Part shown: positions 1 to 9,174 of the stretch, piece by piece
How positions within the stretch are numbered: position 1 is the stretch's first letter
How the letters are laid out: each line of letters begins with the position of its first letter
Assembly: GCA_026692865.1 (NCBI GenBank)
Contig: JAPLNI010000051.1
Location: 236,531-300,530 of the forward strand
DNA: 64,000 nt
Origin: Planctomycetota bacterium
Lineage (GTDB): Bacteria > Planctomycetota > Planctomycetia > Pirellulales > Pirellulaceae
Direction: 5' to 3'
Notes under the pieces: model-generated
Seen by the model: only the letters and a program-made list of their open reading frames with translations
What the model was told of the DNA's origin: nothing
The model's database searches: none
Made by a program: the position numbers and the translations under genes

Positions 1-1
1 T

Positions 2-292
2 CGAATGCAAACTCTTTGGATCGTCAAGCGAGCGAACCAACCGATAACCTCGGTCGCTTGTGCAATTCCCTTTATCGATCCGATTACTTGTTCGGCGGCT
101 AATTTGATCGAGCAAGCTGGTCTGAAAGGTGCTTCAGAGGGAGCCGTGCAACTGTCGGCCGCGCATCCTAACTACTTGATCGCCAACTCGGGCGCAACGA
201 GCGACCAAGTGCTAGCACTGATCGATCGAGCTATGTCTTCTGTCTATAAATTGACTGGAGTGCAATTGCAGTTGCACTTACGGATTTGGTAA
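2..292 (+). CDS. murB: UDP-N-acetylenolpyruvoylglucosamine reductase, C-terminal part
   Basis: The gene runs in from outside the window; the frame is open from base 2 and ends in TAA. About 96 C-terminal codons are present. The stretch LIEQAGLKG followed by GAVQLSAAHPNYLI and a GATSDQVLALI helix is the signature of the MurB C-terminal substrate-binding domain. MurB catalyses the NADPH-dependent reduction that gives UDP-N-acetylmuramate in the cytoplasm, an early step of peptidoglycan synthesis. The next gene is an FtsQ-like protein, as in dcw clusters. That this organism makes peptidoglycan precursors is an inference from the gene. The identification is quite sure; the missing N-terminal FAD domain cannot be judged. 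Confidence 0.85.
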   Translation, partial: RMQTLWIVKRANQPITSVACAIPFIDPITCSAANLIEQAGLKGASEGAVQLSAAHPNYLIANSGATSDQVLALIDRAMSSVYKLTGVQLQLHLRIW

Positions 293-386
293 GTAACAGT
301 CTCTCCATAACGGCTCCCCGTAATGGATATGTTGAGTCGATCTGATCAATCGATGAACCTAAACTACTTACCGAGGACTCACGCAA

Positions 387-1391
387 GTGGCCAATCCGAA
401 AAACTCACCAACACCCAGGTGGTCAGGATTGCTCTCGAGCGTTGGAAGCGTGCCTCGTACATTCTGGTTTAGTGTAGTAGGACCACTTTTTCTCCTAATC
501 GGCGGCTATTTCGCTTGGATTCAGTATGGTGCGCCTAATTTGGATCGCGCTGTATACGGGCTCAAGGTTGAAAATATTCTGATCACGCCCAAGCCACCTT
601 GGATCAAATCTGATGTAACAACGGAGGTCTTCCAAGGAGCCGATCTCGGACGACTTTCGGTTCTCGATCGCCAAATGTCTTCGACTGTATTCAACGCATA
701 TCGAACACATCCATGGATTCGAAAAGTATTTCGAGTGCAAAAACTATCTGGATGCCAAGTTAGGATTGATGTTGAGTACCGCGAACCGATCGCGATGATC
801 TATTGTGAAACTTCGAGCACCAACGGAGCACCTCAATTAAAGATTCGAACCGGTGGCTCTCCAGAGGGCTATCCCGGCGACGCAAAGCTAGGGAATACCG
901 GCAACGTTACTGAAAACAAAACGGCATCCTTCGTCCCAGTAGATGCTGATGGAGTCTTGTTGCCTTGGAGAGACTTCCAGTCTGATGAAGTCTTGCAATA
1001 CTTTTTGATTTACGCCAAGAATGCGGCCGCAACGGGGAAAGTTGGTGCAGAATACGGCGACGTGCGAATCAAAGCCGCACTGTTGCTGTGTCGAATACTG
1101 AAGGATAATCGCAAGCAGCTTGGCTTAGAACGCGTTTATGTTTATCCATCAGCAAGTCCAGATGGCTCACAAACAGCGTCGAAATGGATTTTGGAACTGA
1201 CCACACACACGAATCAACGATTCCTTTGGGGGAGTCCACCTGCATTCGAAAGGCCTGGTGAGGCAACTGCCGAGATGAAGGCCGAGCGACTAATGCAACT
1301 GACTCAGCGTCCCACACCCGATCAAGCAAAACTTACCGAGTTTGATCTAACAAAGACATCGAGAGTTTCGGCGGACAATCCTGTTCAATAA
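387..1391 (+). CDS. FtsQ-like cell-division protein (POTRA-type)
   Basis: 334 residues, GTG start with a GAGGA-type ribosome site about 10 bases upstream. A cytoplasmic N-terminus of about 25 residues is followed by one membrane segment (FWFSVVGPLFLLIGGYFAWI, residues 26-45). Next comes a region typical of POTRA/FtsQ proteins: a short first-strand motif, a helix containing FNAYRTHPWIRKVFRV, then VRIDVEYREPIAMIY, and later the FVPVDADGVLLPW motif seen in FtsQ beta domains. The position after murB matches dcw clusters. In FtsQ the periplasmic part recruits division proteins. Planctomycetes lack FtsZ, so the exact role here is open. The fold assignment is from pattern, not from a search. Confidence 0.6.
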   Translation: MANPKNSPTPRWSGLLSSVGSVPRTFWFSVVGPLFLLIGGYFAWIQYGAPNLDRAVYGLKVENILITPKPPWIKSDVTTEVFQGADLGRLSVLDRQMSSTVFNAYRTHPWIRKVFRVQKLSGCQVRIDVEYREPIAMIYCETSSTNGAPQLKIRTGGSPEGYPGDAKLGNTGNVTENKTASFVPVDADGVLLPWRDFQSDEVLQYFLIYAKNAAATGKVGAEYGDVRIKAALLLCRILKDNRKQLGLERVYVYPSASPDGSQTASKWILELTTHTNQRFLWGSPPAFERPGEATAEMKAERLMQLTQRPTPDQAKLTEFDLTKTSRVSADNPVQ

Positions 1392-1421
1392 GCTAGTGCT
1401 TTGTCCCAATTTGACTTTGTG

Positions 1422-1504
1422 GTAGCTGAATTCGTAAGAATTCAGAAGTCGGTGGATATAAGGAAAAATGCTGCAGCCTTCAGATTTCTTACGACATCTG
1501 CTAC
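1422..1504 (+). repeat. REPIN-like element, copy A1
   Basis: 83 bp. It begins GTAG followed by the hairpin CTGAATTC-GTAA-GAATTCAG and ends with the mirrored hairpin (AGATTTC, TTAC loop, GACATCT) and GCTAC. Both ends therefore show a GTAG head plus a stem with a GTAA loop, in opposite orientation. It lies between the ftsQ-like gene and fliG. Confidence 0.8.
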
Positions 1505-1687
1505 AAGTCGCAACCCCGTCTTTAAATTGTGCCGAAGCACTACTAACGGTTACTTTCAAAACTTGCACTTGAATCGAAGTCGCAAAAAAGTCTAAAAACA
1601 ACGAAGAGTTTGTTCGTATCGCGAATTTTATCGCGATCGCAAACAGAACGATGAATTGTTGTTACACCCTTTCAGACGATCGTACTC

Positions 1688-2998
1688 GTGAACATGACTA
1701 AATCGAATTCACAGCAACGGATTCGGCAAGTCGCAATTGTGTTAACTTGTGTCGATGCTCAAACAAAACTGCGATTGCTTGGGCAGATTCCATCAGATCA
1801 AGCTCGCTTAGTTCGTCAAGAGATTGCTCGATTGGGACAAGTCGATCCACGTGAGCGAGAACAAGCGTTGAAAGCTTTTCAGTCGCTAACGCAAAGCTCT
1901 TCCAAACAAAACACTTCTGCGAGAAAACCATCGCCCGTCGGAGCAGCGGCTAATCCTAATGGTCAGTGGCCTCGTTCTTCATCACCCTATGAATCAAGCA
2001 GCGAAGATCTCGATTCGGGCAATCCCGCAGCCGAGCTTCTCGACAATGACTTTGATCCGGTCCACGATGAAATTGATATCGACTACCAATCGAGAGCCCG
2101 TTCTCGCGAAAATCAATCCGAGTTTGAGCCGGTCCATTCAAACTCGGTCGAGCCGTTCGTAACTCACTCGGGATGGGAAGGTTTTCCGGCTAGCAGCGGA
2201 GCGGATATCGCAAAGCTGCTCGCCGACGAGCGACCCACGGTTGTTGCGACTGTTTTAAAGCAAGTCTCAACGCAATTGGGCGCGGCAATACTCGCGGCTT
2301 TACCGAGCCGGTTGGCTGCATCGGCCCTATCGACAATTCCAAATCTGGATGCGATAGATCAAACGATCATGCGAGACGTTCATGAAACGCTTCGCGAGAA
2401 ACTAGTTACCTATCGAAGCCAATTTGCACCCGACGCGCCCGATATTCAACACATCCAATCGTTACTCGCGATCGTACCGGAGTCCAAACGACGAATGGTC
2501 GAACAGGATTTGATTGTCGAAAATTCATCCTTAGCAGACTCGCTTGGTATCTCGCTGGATGCCGCATCGATGCCGGTCGATAGCCACATAGAAGCTACTG
2601 CTAAATCAACCATTCAAGAATCTGCTTCGTCTGTGATGGCATCGCGAATGACGTCGCGAAATCTACAAGAGGAGGCTTTGACCGACAACACGTTACTCAC
2701 CTTTGATGACCTGGAAGACTTATCGCCTGAATCGCTTGCAACGGTGTTTCGGCAATCCGATCCAGACACGATCTTAATTGCTCTTACGGGGGCAGCGATT
2801 CAATTGCGAACTCGACTGGAATCGATGATTGGACCGAACAATCTCGGACGGCTTCGAGCCAGAATCGAGTCACTGAAAAATGTAGGTACTGAATCGCGGT
2901 TTGCAGCGAGGGAAGAGATTACGCGCAAAGCGAACGAGTTAATGCGTTCTGGTGTTGTCGCTGCTCCAACAAACGCTTATCGACAACTAGCCGCATAG
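1688..2998 (+). CDS. fliG: divergent flagellar motor switch protein FliG
   Basis: 436 residues, about 100 longer than usual FliG. Residues 8-70 resemble the N-terminal domain that binds FliF. Residues about 70-165 form a polar, acidic linker. Residues about 170-255 match the middle domain (IAKLLADERPTVVATVL in place of the usual EHPQ-type motif). Residues about 345-430 match the C-terminal torque domain (LTFDDLEDLSPESLATVF, ILIALTGA, EEITRKANELM). In the C domain the usual D-D-R-S loop reads S-P-E-S and the usual ALKGA reads ALTGA. The start is GTG at 1688; ATG at 1694 is an alternative. It is the first gene of a flagellar run; fliF is not in the window. FliG sits at the cytoplasmic face of the basal body, where it receives torque from MotA and controls switching. 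Confidence 0.75.
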   Translation: MNMTKSNSQQRIRQVAIVLTCVDAQTKLRLLGQIPSDQARLVRQEIARLGQVDPREREQALKAFQSLTQSSSKQNTSARKPSPVGAAANPNGQWPRSSSPYESSSEDLDSGNPAAELLDNDFDPVHDEIDIDYQSRARSRENQSEFEPVHSNSVEPFVTHSGWEGFPASSGADIAKLLADERPTVVATVLKQVSTQLGAAILAALPSRLAASALSTIPNLDAIDQTIMRDVHETLREKLVTYRSQFAPDAPDIQHIQSLLAIVPESKRRMVEQDLIVENSSLADSLGISLDAASMPVDSHIEATAKSTIQESASSVMASRMTSRNLQEEALTDNTLLTFDDLEDLSPESLATVFRQSDPDTILIALTGAAIQLRTRLESMIGPNNLGRLRARIESLKNVGTESRFAAREEITRKANELMRSGVVAAPTNAYRQLAA

Positions 2999-3104
2999 AA
3001 GAGATTACAAAGGATTTGCAACCGTAAAACGTTGCATAAAACAGTGACAGCAAGTTATTCGATTGAGAATTAAACTCTCTAAAAAAATGTAAAGCAAATC
3101 AGCT

Positions 3105-3779
3105 ATGGCAACTGTCCTTAAAGGCAAATATTTTTCAGAAGGTGTTAATCGAGGTCAGACCGAAATCTTCAACTTTGAAGATGTTGCAAATCGTGCGCGA
3201 GAATATTTGCAAACCGTACGCGAGCAGGCTGACGCAATTCTGGCGACCGCTCGGCAAGAAAGCACTGACATCCGTCAATCGGCGATGAAAACGGCGATTG
3301 CCGATGGCCAAGTGAGTCTTGCAAGTTCGGCTCAATCCATGGCAGACAATATTGCCAATCAACGTATCTCAGCAGCGACTCAAAACATTCAAACACTCGG
3401 AGATCAGCTTGAACAAGCGACTCATCAGTGGTTAAGGCAATGGCAGCATGAAACGATCCCGCTTGCGATAGCGATTGCCGAACGGCTTGTTCGTCGACAA
3501 ATTGATGCAGACCCGAGCATTCTGCTCCAATGGCTTCAAGACTCCGTGCGTCTCGTTCAAGGCTCGCATCAAATCTCGCTAAGGATTCATCCGAGTGACA
3601 TTGAGATTCTTGGGCAATCGCTCGAATCCACTTTAGAACAACTTCGAACGCAAGTTGCGATCACACTCGTACCCGACGAATCTGTCCAGCCCCGCGGGCT
3701 AATTCTGCAAACATCAGAATCGACGATCGACCAACAAATGCAAACTCAATTAGATCGATTGAAAGAGGAACTTCAGTGA
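3105..3779 (+). CDS. fliH: flagellar assembly protein FliH
   Basis: 224 residues, normal for FliH. The first half is a long Gln/Ala-rich coiled coil (about 35-110). The second half contains the FliH/HrpE-type core LAIAIAERLVRRQIDADPSI and a ...LRIHPSDIEIL segment typical of the domain that binds FliI. FliH dimers regulate the FliI ATPase and dock it to the export gate. The stop overlaps the start of fliI (GTGA), so the two are translationally coupled. The ATG at 3105 fits the family length. Confidence 0.85.
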   Translation: MATVLKGKYFSEGVNRGQTEIFNFEDVANRAREYLQTVREQADAILATARQESTDIRQSAMKTAIADGQVSLASSAQSMADNIANQRISAATQNIQTLGDQLEQATHQWLRQWQHETIPLAIAIAERLVRRQIDADPSILLQWLQDSVRLVQGSHQISLRIHPSDIEILGQSLESTLEQLRTQVAITLVPDESVQPRGLILQTSESTIDQQMQTQLDRLKEELQ

Positions 3780-5122
3780 AACCATTTCCGAAGGTTCCTC
3801 ATGCGAGTCAGTGGAATACGCTGCTCGAGCGATGCATGACTGTTTCAGTAGAAGGACGAGTGCGAGCAATTCGCGGGACGACAATTGTCGCGGGCGGCTT
3901 ACCGACGCCTATCGGTGCCATTGTTCGAATTCAACGTCGACAAGGGGCTGAGCTCGACGCTGAGGTAATTGGATTCGATGGGTCAACAACATTACTTGCA
4001 CCACTTTCGCCGATGGACGGTGTCAGCCAAGGGGATAGTGTTCGTTTGCATCGAACTATACGAACCGTGCCAGCTAGTTTGGAATTGGTTGGTCGCGTTC
4101 TGGATGCTACGGGTACCCCCATTGATGATCGCGGTCCATTAGCACCGTCGATTCGTGTGCCTTGTGATGCGATGCCTGTACCAGCTCTGGATCGTCCGCC
4201 GATTAAGCGAGTTCTTCCTACGCAGGTTCGCGCGATCGATGCGTTTCTAACGCTTGGATATGGCCAGCGTATTGGTGTTTTTGCTGGATCTGGTGTCGGT
4301 AAAAGCACATTGCTCGGGATGCTTGCAAGAGGAACCGCGGCTGATGTTGTCGTTATCGGATTGATCGGCGAACGAGGTCGCGAAGTGCTCGAGTTCTTGG
4401 AGCGTGATCTCGCGGAAGAAGGGCGTCAAAAGAGCGTTACTGTAGTTGCCACAAGCGATACACCAGCACCGAAACGCATATTAGCCGCCAAGACCGCAAC
4501 CGCGATTGCTGAAGCTTATCGCGATGCGGGAAAGAATGTCCTTCTATTAATGGATTCGGTAACACGTTTCGCAATGGCTCAGCGCGAGGTCGGTCTTGCT
4601 GCAGGCGAAGTCCCTACGACACGCGGCTATCCACCAAGTGTTTTTTCAATGTTACCTCAGTTGGTTGAACGTACAGGGATGAGCACCAAGGGAAGTATCA
4701 CTGCAATCTATACCGTATTGGTAGAAGGGGACGATGCGAATGAACCCATCAGCGATGCGCTGCGTGGTCTACTTGACGGTCACGTCCATCTTTCGCGTGC
4801 AATTGCATCGCGTGGTCGATATCCTGCGATCGATATCTTACCTAGCTTAAGTCGTTTGCAAACGCAGCTAGTCGACCCCCAGCACCGCCTGTGGGCTCGT
4901 GAGTTAAGAGCCCTCATGGCAACCTATCAAGAGAACGAAGACTTGATCAACATTGGTGCCTACACGAAAGGTTCCAACCCCAATATCGATCGTGCGATCA
5001 TGATGAGAGATTCAATTGAAGCTTTTCTAAGCCAGGAGCAACGGGATGTTATCCCATTCAAGGATACTCTCGCGGCGATGCAAAACTTAGTCGGCCCCTC
5101 GAAACTAGCTAACGCAGCATGA
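3776..5122 (+). CDS. fliI: flagellum-specific ATP synthase FliI
   Basis: 448 residues, full length. Walker A is GVFAGSGVGKSTLLG (about residues 167-181). Walker B is NVLLLMDSVTRFAMAQRE, containing the arm shared by F1-beta/FliI proteins. GLIGERGREV and YPPSVFSMLPQLVERTG are strong family motifs. FliI is the hexameric ATPase of the flagellar type III export apparatus. It starts with GTG inside the fliH stop, and its own stop overlaps the fliJ start (ATGA), so fliH-fliI-fliJ form one tightly coupled unit. Confidence 0.95.
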   Translation: MKPFPKVPHASQWNTLLERCMTVSVEGRVRAIRGTTIVAGGLPTPIGAIVRIQRRQGAELDAEVIGFDGSTTLLAPLSPMDGVSQGDSVRLHRTIRTVPASLELVGRVLDATGTPIDDRGPLAPSIRVPCDAMPVPALDRPPIKRVLPTQVRAIDAFLTLGYGQRIGVFAGSGVGKSTLLGMLARGTAADVVVIGLIGERGREVLEFLERDLAEEGRQKSVTVVATSDTPAPKRILAAKTATAIAEAYRDAGKNVLLLMDSVTRFAMAQREVGLAAGEVPTTRGYPPSVFSMLPQLVERTGMSTKGSITAIYTVLVEGDDANEPISDALRGLLDGHVHLSRAIASRGRYPAIDILPSLSRLQTQLVDPQHRLWARELRALMATYQENEDLINIGAYTKGSNPNIDRAIMMRDSIEAFLSQEQRDVIPFKDTLAAMQNLVGPSKLANAA

Positions 5123-5565
5123 CAAAGGTAAATCGCTTTAACTCCATTGAGTTGCTTCGCGAAAGAGAACGCGATGCTGCAGCCGCATTGGTGAATGAGG
5201 TACGGCGCGCGGTCGAAATTGTTGATGAACGAATCCATGCAAACCAGCAAGAGATCGCGGAGATGAACAAAGAGCAGCAATTGGTTTCGCATGGCGCGAT
5301 ATCGATTCGCGATCTTACCGAGATTCAACGTTATCAACTTGTATTGCTCGGCCAGGTTCAACACCTTCAAGGCCAACGAGCGACACTGATTGAAGAACAG
5401 ACTCGCCGCGAGGCACTTCTGCTGAAAGCACAACAGTCTTTAAAGAGTTTACAAAAATTGCAGGAACAATACCGACAAGAAGCTCTCGTTATCGATGCCG
5501 CTCGACTGCAGGGTCGGTTGGACGAATGGTCGAATATACGCATAGTATTGGAGGGACCTCAATAA
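5119..5565 (+). CDS. fliJ: flagellar export chaperone FliJ
   Basis: 148 residues, almost entirely alpha-helical coiled coil rich in Glu, Gln, Arg and Leu (heptads from about residue 8 to 140). That is the size and character of FliJ, the stalk-like subunit that sits in the FliI hexamer and escorts substrates. Sequence conservation in FliJ is always weak, so the call rests on coiled coil, size and position directly after fliI with an ATGA overlap. Confidence 0.8.
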   Translation: MTKVNRFNSIELLRERERDAAAALVNEVRRAVEIVDERIHANQQEIAEMNKEQQLVSHGAISIRDLTEIQRYQLVLLGQVQHLQGQRATLIEEQTRREALLLKAQQSLKSLQKLQEQYRQEALVIDAARLQGRLDEWSNIRIVLEGPQ

Positions 5566-5568
5566 ATC

Positions 5569-6252
5569 ATGATCAAGAAATTAATGTCTGCTTTTCTCTG
5601 GTTCTGCGCTGCAACATTAGTTGCGCAGGGATGCATCATTTTGCTTTCATATATGCGAGGGAATTTCACAGGAGACTCGCTCACTCAAATGATCGCATTA
5701 ATGAACGGTATCGATATCCCAGGCGATAGGTTGAAGAACGCATTGACAGAAGCTCGAGATATCCCCATTCCAACACGCGAGGAAATCCTTACCGCGAAGA
5801 ACGAATCGAGCCTCGAACTGGACATCCGCGAAAAGTCACTTGAAAGATGGCAGCGGCAACTTACTGCTGAGCAATCGCGATTGGATACAGAAGATGAACG
5901 ACTCTCAGTTCGCGTTGTCGAATTTGAAGCAGAGGTGAAGCGTTTCAAGGAAGGCCGTGAAGCAGAATCTTTAAGCGATGTCCAAAAAATCTTGGAATTA
6001 CTAGCACCCGAGCAGGCAAAAGACCAGATACTGAGGATGATGGTCGACAACGCGTTAGAAGATGTGTTGGTTATTATTAAAGCTATGCCCGAAGATAAAC
6101 GAAAGAAGATATTAGCGGAATTCTCGACAGAACCGGAGCTGTTAAAGCTAGCGGAGATTCTGAAGCAACTTCGCTCATTTGAAGAAAAGTCTAACGCAGC
6201 AGCACCGCAGGATTCGGGCAATCAACCGAACGACCCGACGAAAACGAATTAA
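5569..6252 (+). CDS. MotE-like flagellar protein
   Basis: 227 residues, beginning 3 bp after fliJ. One N-terminal membrane segment (LMSAFLWFCAATLVAQGCIIL, about 4-24) is followed by a coiled-coil stretch (about 80-130). Residues about 140-205 form an MgtE-N/MotE-like helical domain (LAPEQAKDQILRMM and IIKAMPEDKRKKILAEF). This layout matches MotE, a membrane-anchored chaperone found in the FliJ-FliK interval in several phyla; MotE supports the stator protein MotC in Campylobacter. The operon position supports a flagellar role. The specific partner here is unknown. Confidence 0.65.
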   Translation: MIKKLMSAFLWFCAATLVAQGCIILLSYMRGNFTGDSLTQMIALMNGIDIPGDRLKNALTEARDIPIPTREEILTAKNESSLELDIREKSLERWQRQLTAEQSRLDTEDERLSVRVVEFEAEVKRFKEGREAESLSDVQKILELLAPEQAKDQILRMMVDNALEDVLVIIKAMPEDKRKKILAEFSTEPELLKLAEILKQLRSFEEKSNAAAPQDSGNQPNDPTKTN

Positions 6253-6318
6253 GTTGCTTCTGTTCACAGACAGTCAAAAAAATACTGTACCGAAAGTTGT
6301 TCCGGGGGGAGCAATCAA

Positions 6319-8124
6319 ATGGCTACAACAACGAATCCCGTTTCGGGAAGTTCGAACGCAGTTCTATCGACTGATCGAAGTGGAGCGAATGCATCCGCCA
6401 TACGGTACCGCCTAGCGTTCAAGCAAGCGGACTCCGCCATGGGATTGTTTGAGGAGCTTCTATCGCTTCCCATATTTGACTCGACGGTCATCGATCCTAA
6501 CGCGACCAGAGTTTCCGCCGCGGTTGTAAATCCTTTTGAATCAAACGAGAAATCTTCATCTGCTGATTCTAAAAATGACTTGAACGATGATGAAAAGCCT
6601 TCAACGGACGACTCGACCGACGCTACTGCGGGTGGTTCCGTTCATGTAGCTCCCGTTCAGCAGCAAACTATTGTCGATACAAAAACTACGACAACGAAGT
6701 CTGAGGAATCATCCATAATCAAAACCAGTTCCGAGTCATTGACCGAAACGAGTAGCGTTTCAGATAGAGGCTTGGAAAAGCCAACGAAGATAGGCGTTGA
6801 TAAGAATTCGTCAATCGAAAATGCAATGGCTGGTCCCGAGGTTGTTGCAACTTCAAAATCCGATCTGGGAATTAACAATAGTTCCACGGCTGATACACAG
6901 TCCAAAACGACGCAAGTCGCCACGCAGGTTGAGCCCGCGACAACTGAACCGGTCGATTATTTTAGTCAAGTAGTTCAAGCATCCAGCGAATCCGAGTCTG
7001 ATTCTAGTAAGCGAAAAAGAACTGACGAAACAACAGCTTTAATAACACCTACCGAGGTTGCTTTTAATAACGCTGTGACGGGGGCACCGACTGTTGCGAA
7101 TGAAGAATCTCCTTACGAAAGTAAGCAAAATGAACTTCCTTCCGATTCGCTAACTAACGCTGAAGCGGAGTCAGAATCTGAAGTTGAATCAACGAATTCA
7201 CGTCGAGCAGAATTCTTGAGCGACCGCCGAAAGGATTCTCGTTTCGAAGGAGACTCTGAAAGCAATTCGCAGGCTAAAGACCAACAACCCGATGCGGCAG
7301 TGGACGCTACGAATAAAGCAAATTCTACGAGCGATTTAGCCAACGGCAACACTACAAACGCGAACTTCGAATTAAGTACGTCGACCACTTTCGGAGAGGG
7401 TGTTGTTAGCGCTTCGAGCGGACTGACGCAAGGGACTTCTACGGCAACTAGTTTCGAACAAGCATCAGCAAGGGCGTCGATTGCTGCGAGTTCAGTATCG
7501 AATGCATCCGCAAACAATGGGGCATCCACCTCGACTAATATCGCGCAAACGATCAGTAACTTCGGTATTAGTGGAGCGTCGGCGGTGCCTGGTAGTACGT
7601 CATTTTCTTCATCCTCTAGTTCGTCTCGCAGCACGGCCGGTTCGACTGGATTGACAAAGTACCAAGAGCAACGTGTCTTGCAGCGAGCTCTTGCTGGAAT
7701 CGAGCAGTTGCAGGATGGTACATCGCCGGTTCGAATTCGACTTCATCCACCTGAACTAGGAAGTCTTCAGGTAACGGTGCGAGTGGAGAATAGCCAAGTC
7801 AGTGCTGCTATCGAAGTTGAACACACGGCAGCGAAACAAGTTTTGCTCGAGAACTTACCGAAGCTTCAAGCGAGCCTGAAAGATCAAGGAATAACGATCG
7901 CTGATTTTCGTATCGAGGTCGTCCCGCCGGAGGAATTTAGTGGCTCGACAACCGGCGGATTTCATCAACAGCACGGACAGTTCCAAGACGGATCGTCGTC
8001 GCAAACATCTCGATACGCAGAGATAGCACGAAATCGTATAGAGCAAGTGCCCGTCGGAACTGCGAGTGGAGTTTCAATTGCGGCGTGGTCGCGGCGAGAT
8101 GGAAATCTAGATGTGAATGTTTGA
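6319..8124 (+). CDS. fliK: flagellar hook-length control protein FliK
   Basis: 601 residues. Residues about 60-440 are low-complexity Ser/Thr/Glu/Asn. The last about 130 residues carry the Flg_hook domain (PVRIRLHPPELGSLQVTV, then AKQVLLENLPKLQASLKDQGI and ADFRIEV). FliK is a secreted ruler that switches export from hook to filament substrates. The disordered N-terminal region is expected of the ruler part. The start has a strong GGGGGAGC ribosome site. It is the last flagellar gene here; a REPIN-like element follows. Confidence 0.9.
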   Translation: MATTTNPVSGSSNAVLSTDRSGANASAIRYRLAFKQADSAMGLFEELLSLPIFDSTVIDPNATRVSAAVVNPFESNEKSSSADSKNDLNDDEKPSTDDSTDATAGGSVHVAPVQQQTIVDTKTTTTKSEESSIIKTSSESLTETSSVSDRGLEKPTKIGVDKNSSIENAMAGPEVVATSKSDLGINNSSTADTQSKTTQVATQVEPATTEPVDYFSQVVQASSESESDSSKRKRTDETTALITPTEVAFNNAVTGAPTVANEESPYESKQNELPSDSLTNAEAESESEVESTNSRRAEFLSDRRKDSRFEGDSESNSQAKDQQPDAAVDATNKANSTSDLANGNTTNANFELSTSTTFGEGVVSASSGLTQGTSTATSFEQASARASIAASSVSNASANNGASTSTNIAQTISNFGISGASAVPGSTSFSSSSSSSRSTAGSTGLTKYQEQRVLQRALAGIEQLQDGTSPVRIRLHPPELGSLQVTVRVENSQVSAAIEVEHTAAKQVLLENLPKLQASLKDQGITIADFRIEVVPPEEFSGSTTGGFHQQHGQFQDGSSSQTSRYAEIARNRIEQVPVGTASGVSIAAWSRRDGNLDVNV

Positions 8125-8159
8125 GAAGTGAAATTTTGATTGCCCGATTGTTTGTACTC

Positions 8160-8243
8160 GTAGAAGATGTCGTATGACATTTGGAAAACATCGGCTTTTG
8201 CCATTGCTATTATCGACATCTGGATTCTTACAAACTCAGCTAC
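8160..8243 (-). repeat. REPIN-like element, copy A2 (inverted orientation)
   Basis: 84 bp. Read on the minus strand it starts GTAGCTGAGTTTGTAAGAAT and ends with the second hairpin and CTAC. On the plus strand it opens with GTAG, then AGATGTC-GTAT-GACATTT. Several stem differences from copy A1 are G-T pairs, which keep an RNA stem. It lies between the convergent ends of fliK and the lipoprotein gene. Confidence 0.75.
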
Positions 8244-8268
8244 CCCAATTTTTAAGTTGGAAAAAACA

Positions 8269-8793
8269 CTATCTTCGCGATGGAATCACCGAGCTCATGA
8301 CGCCATCCATCCAAGTCGAAGTGTCTTTGCTGACGACGATTTGATCGCCTGGTTGAAGAGCGTAGTTTTGCCATTTGACTACACCTTTACCGCCTCGCTC
8401 CATGTCGACTTCCATACGAATCGGAGGAGTCGAATCACCTGTTGGTCGTAGGACTGAGACTTTGATTTGCCCGAGCTTATCTTCAAGCTTCGCATCGTGG
8501 ATGACATCTTGAATAAACAGAGGTTTGTCGGGAGTCATCGGGATTCTTTCCATGTGACGTTTCCCATCGCGAACTTCAAGTACGACTGACGGCTTTTGCG
8601 CATCTGTAGGAATCGGCTTCTGGGTTCCCATATCATCGAAGTTGTAGCCAGCCGCCCGCATCGCCTGAGTATCGATGCCGTCGATCGGCTCCGAGTTCTT
8701 GCTTCCCATCACCGTGGCACAACCGGTAAAGATTCCGAGTAACATCAAACAGACGACCGCGTTGACAATTGTTGGTAAATAATGAGATTTCAT
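8269..8793 (-). CDS. predicted lipoprotein with a C-terminal SLBB-like region
   Basis: 174 residues from the ATG at 8793; an upstream in-frame extension lacks a signal peptide, so this start is preferred. Residues 1-30 are a lipoprotein signal with lipobox LGIFTGC. After a linker, residues about 85-165 hold a beta-rich domain ending in NYALQPGDQIVVSKD, reminiscent of the L-x-GD-x-I motif of SLBB/polysaccharide-export proteins. An envelope location is likely. The gene stands alone, convergent with fliK. Function is not known. Confidence 0.6.
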   Translation of the reverse strand: MKSHYLPTIVNAVVCLMLLGIFTGCATVMGSKNSEPIDGIDTQAMRAAGYNFDDMGTQKPIPTDAQKPSVVLEVRDGKRHMERIPMTPDKPLFIQDVIHDAKLEDKLGQIKVSVLRPTGDSTPPIRMEVDMERGGKGVVKWQNYALQPGDQIVVSKDTSTWMDGVMSSVIPSRR

Positions 8794-9174
8794 TTTGTTT
8801 GGTCTTACGCAAATGTCAGGTAGTAAGTCCCGCAGGGGCTGTATTGCAGTGGGGCTATCGCGCAATCACGTTGGGACGAAGATGTCAGTATGAGGAATTC
8901 CCTCCTACTGAGGGTAGTTCGGAAGATAGCAATGATTTACTGAAGGGAAAATACTGCTTTATCGGAAAAGTCGACGCAGATTGCCGAGCCGGCTTCACTT
9001 TGGGCCGTTGTACACTGCTCTGCCTTGCCGCATTAATCGTATCTTGAAGAAATCCGTCATAGAATCTGTAGCGTTTCGGTCGATAGATATGTTATTCCCA
9101 ATGTTCCGCATCGACACAGCTTTCGCGATGCGGTACCGCAGCCCTCTCTTTGAAAGCTATCGATTTTGATATTG
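8794..9174. other. intergenic region upstream of the exbB operon
   Basis: About 380 bp between divergent genes, so it should hold both promoters. The only clear structure is a perfect 8-bp inverted repeat, CCGCATCG at 9106-9113 and CGATGCGG at 9126-9133, about 40 bp before the exbB start. It could form a leader hairpin. No convincing coding sequence is seen. Confidence 0.4.

Noticed and set aside
5685..6221. 178-residue minus-strand frame opposite the MotE-like gene
   Set aside because: Ser/Arg-rich shadow of the coiled-coil gene on the plus strand, without a ribosome site or family.
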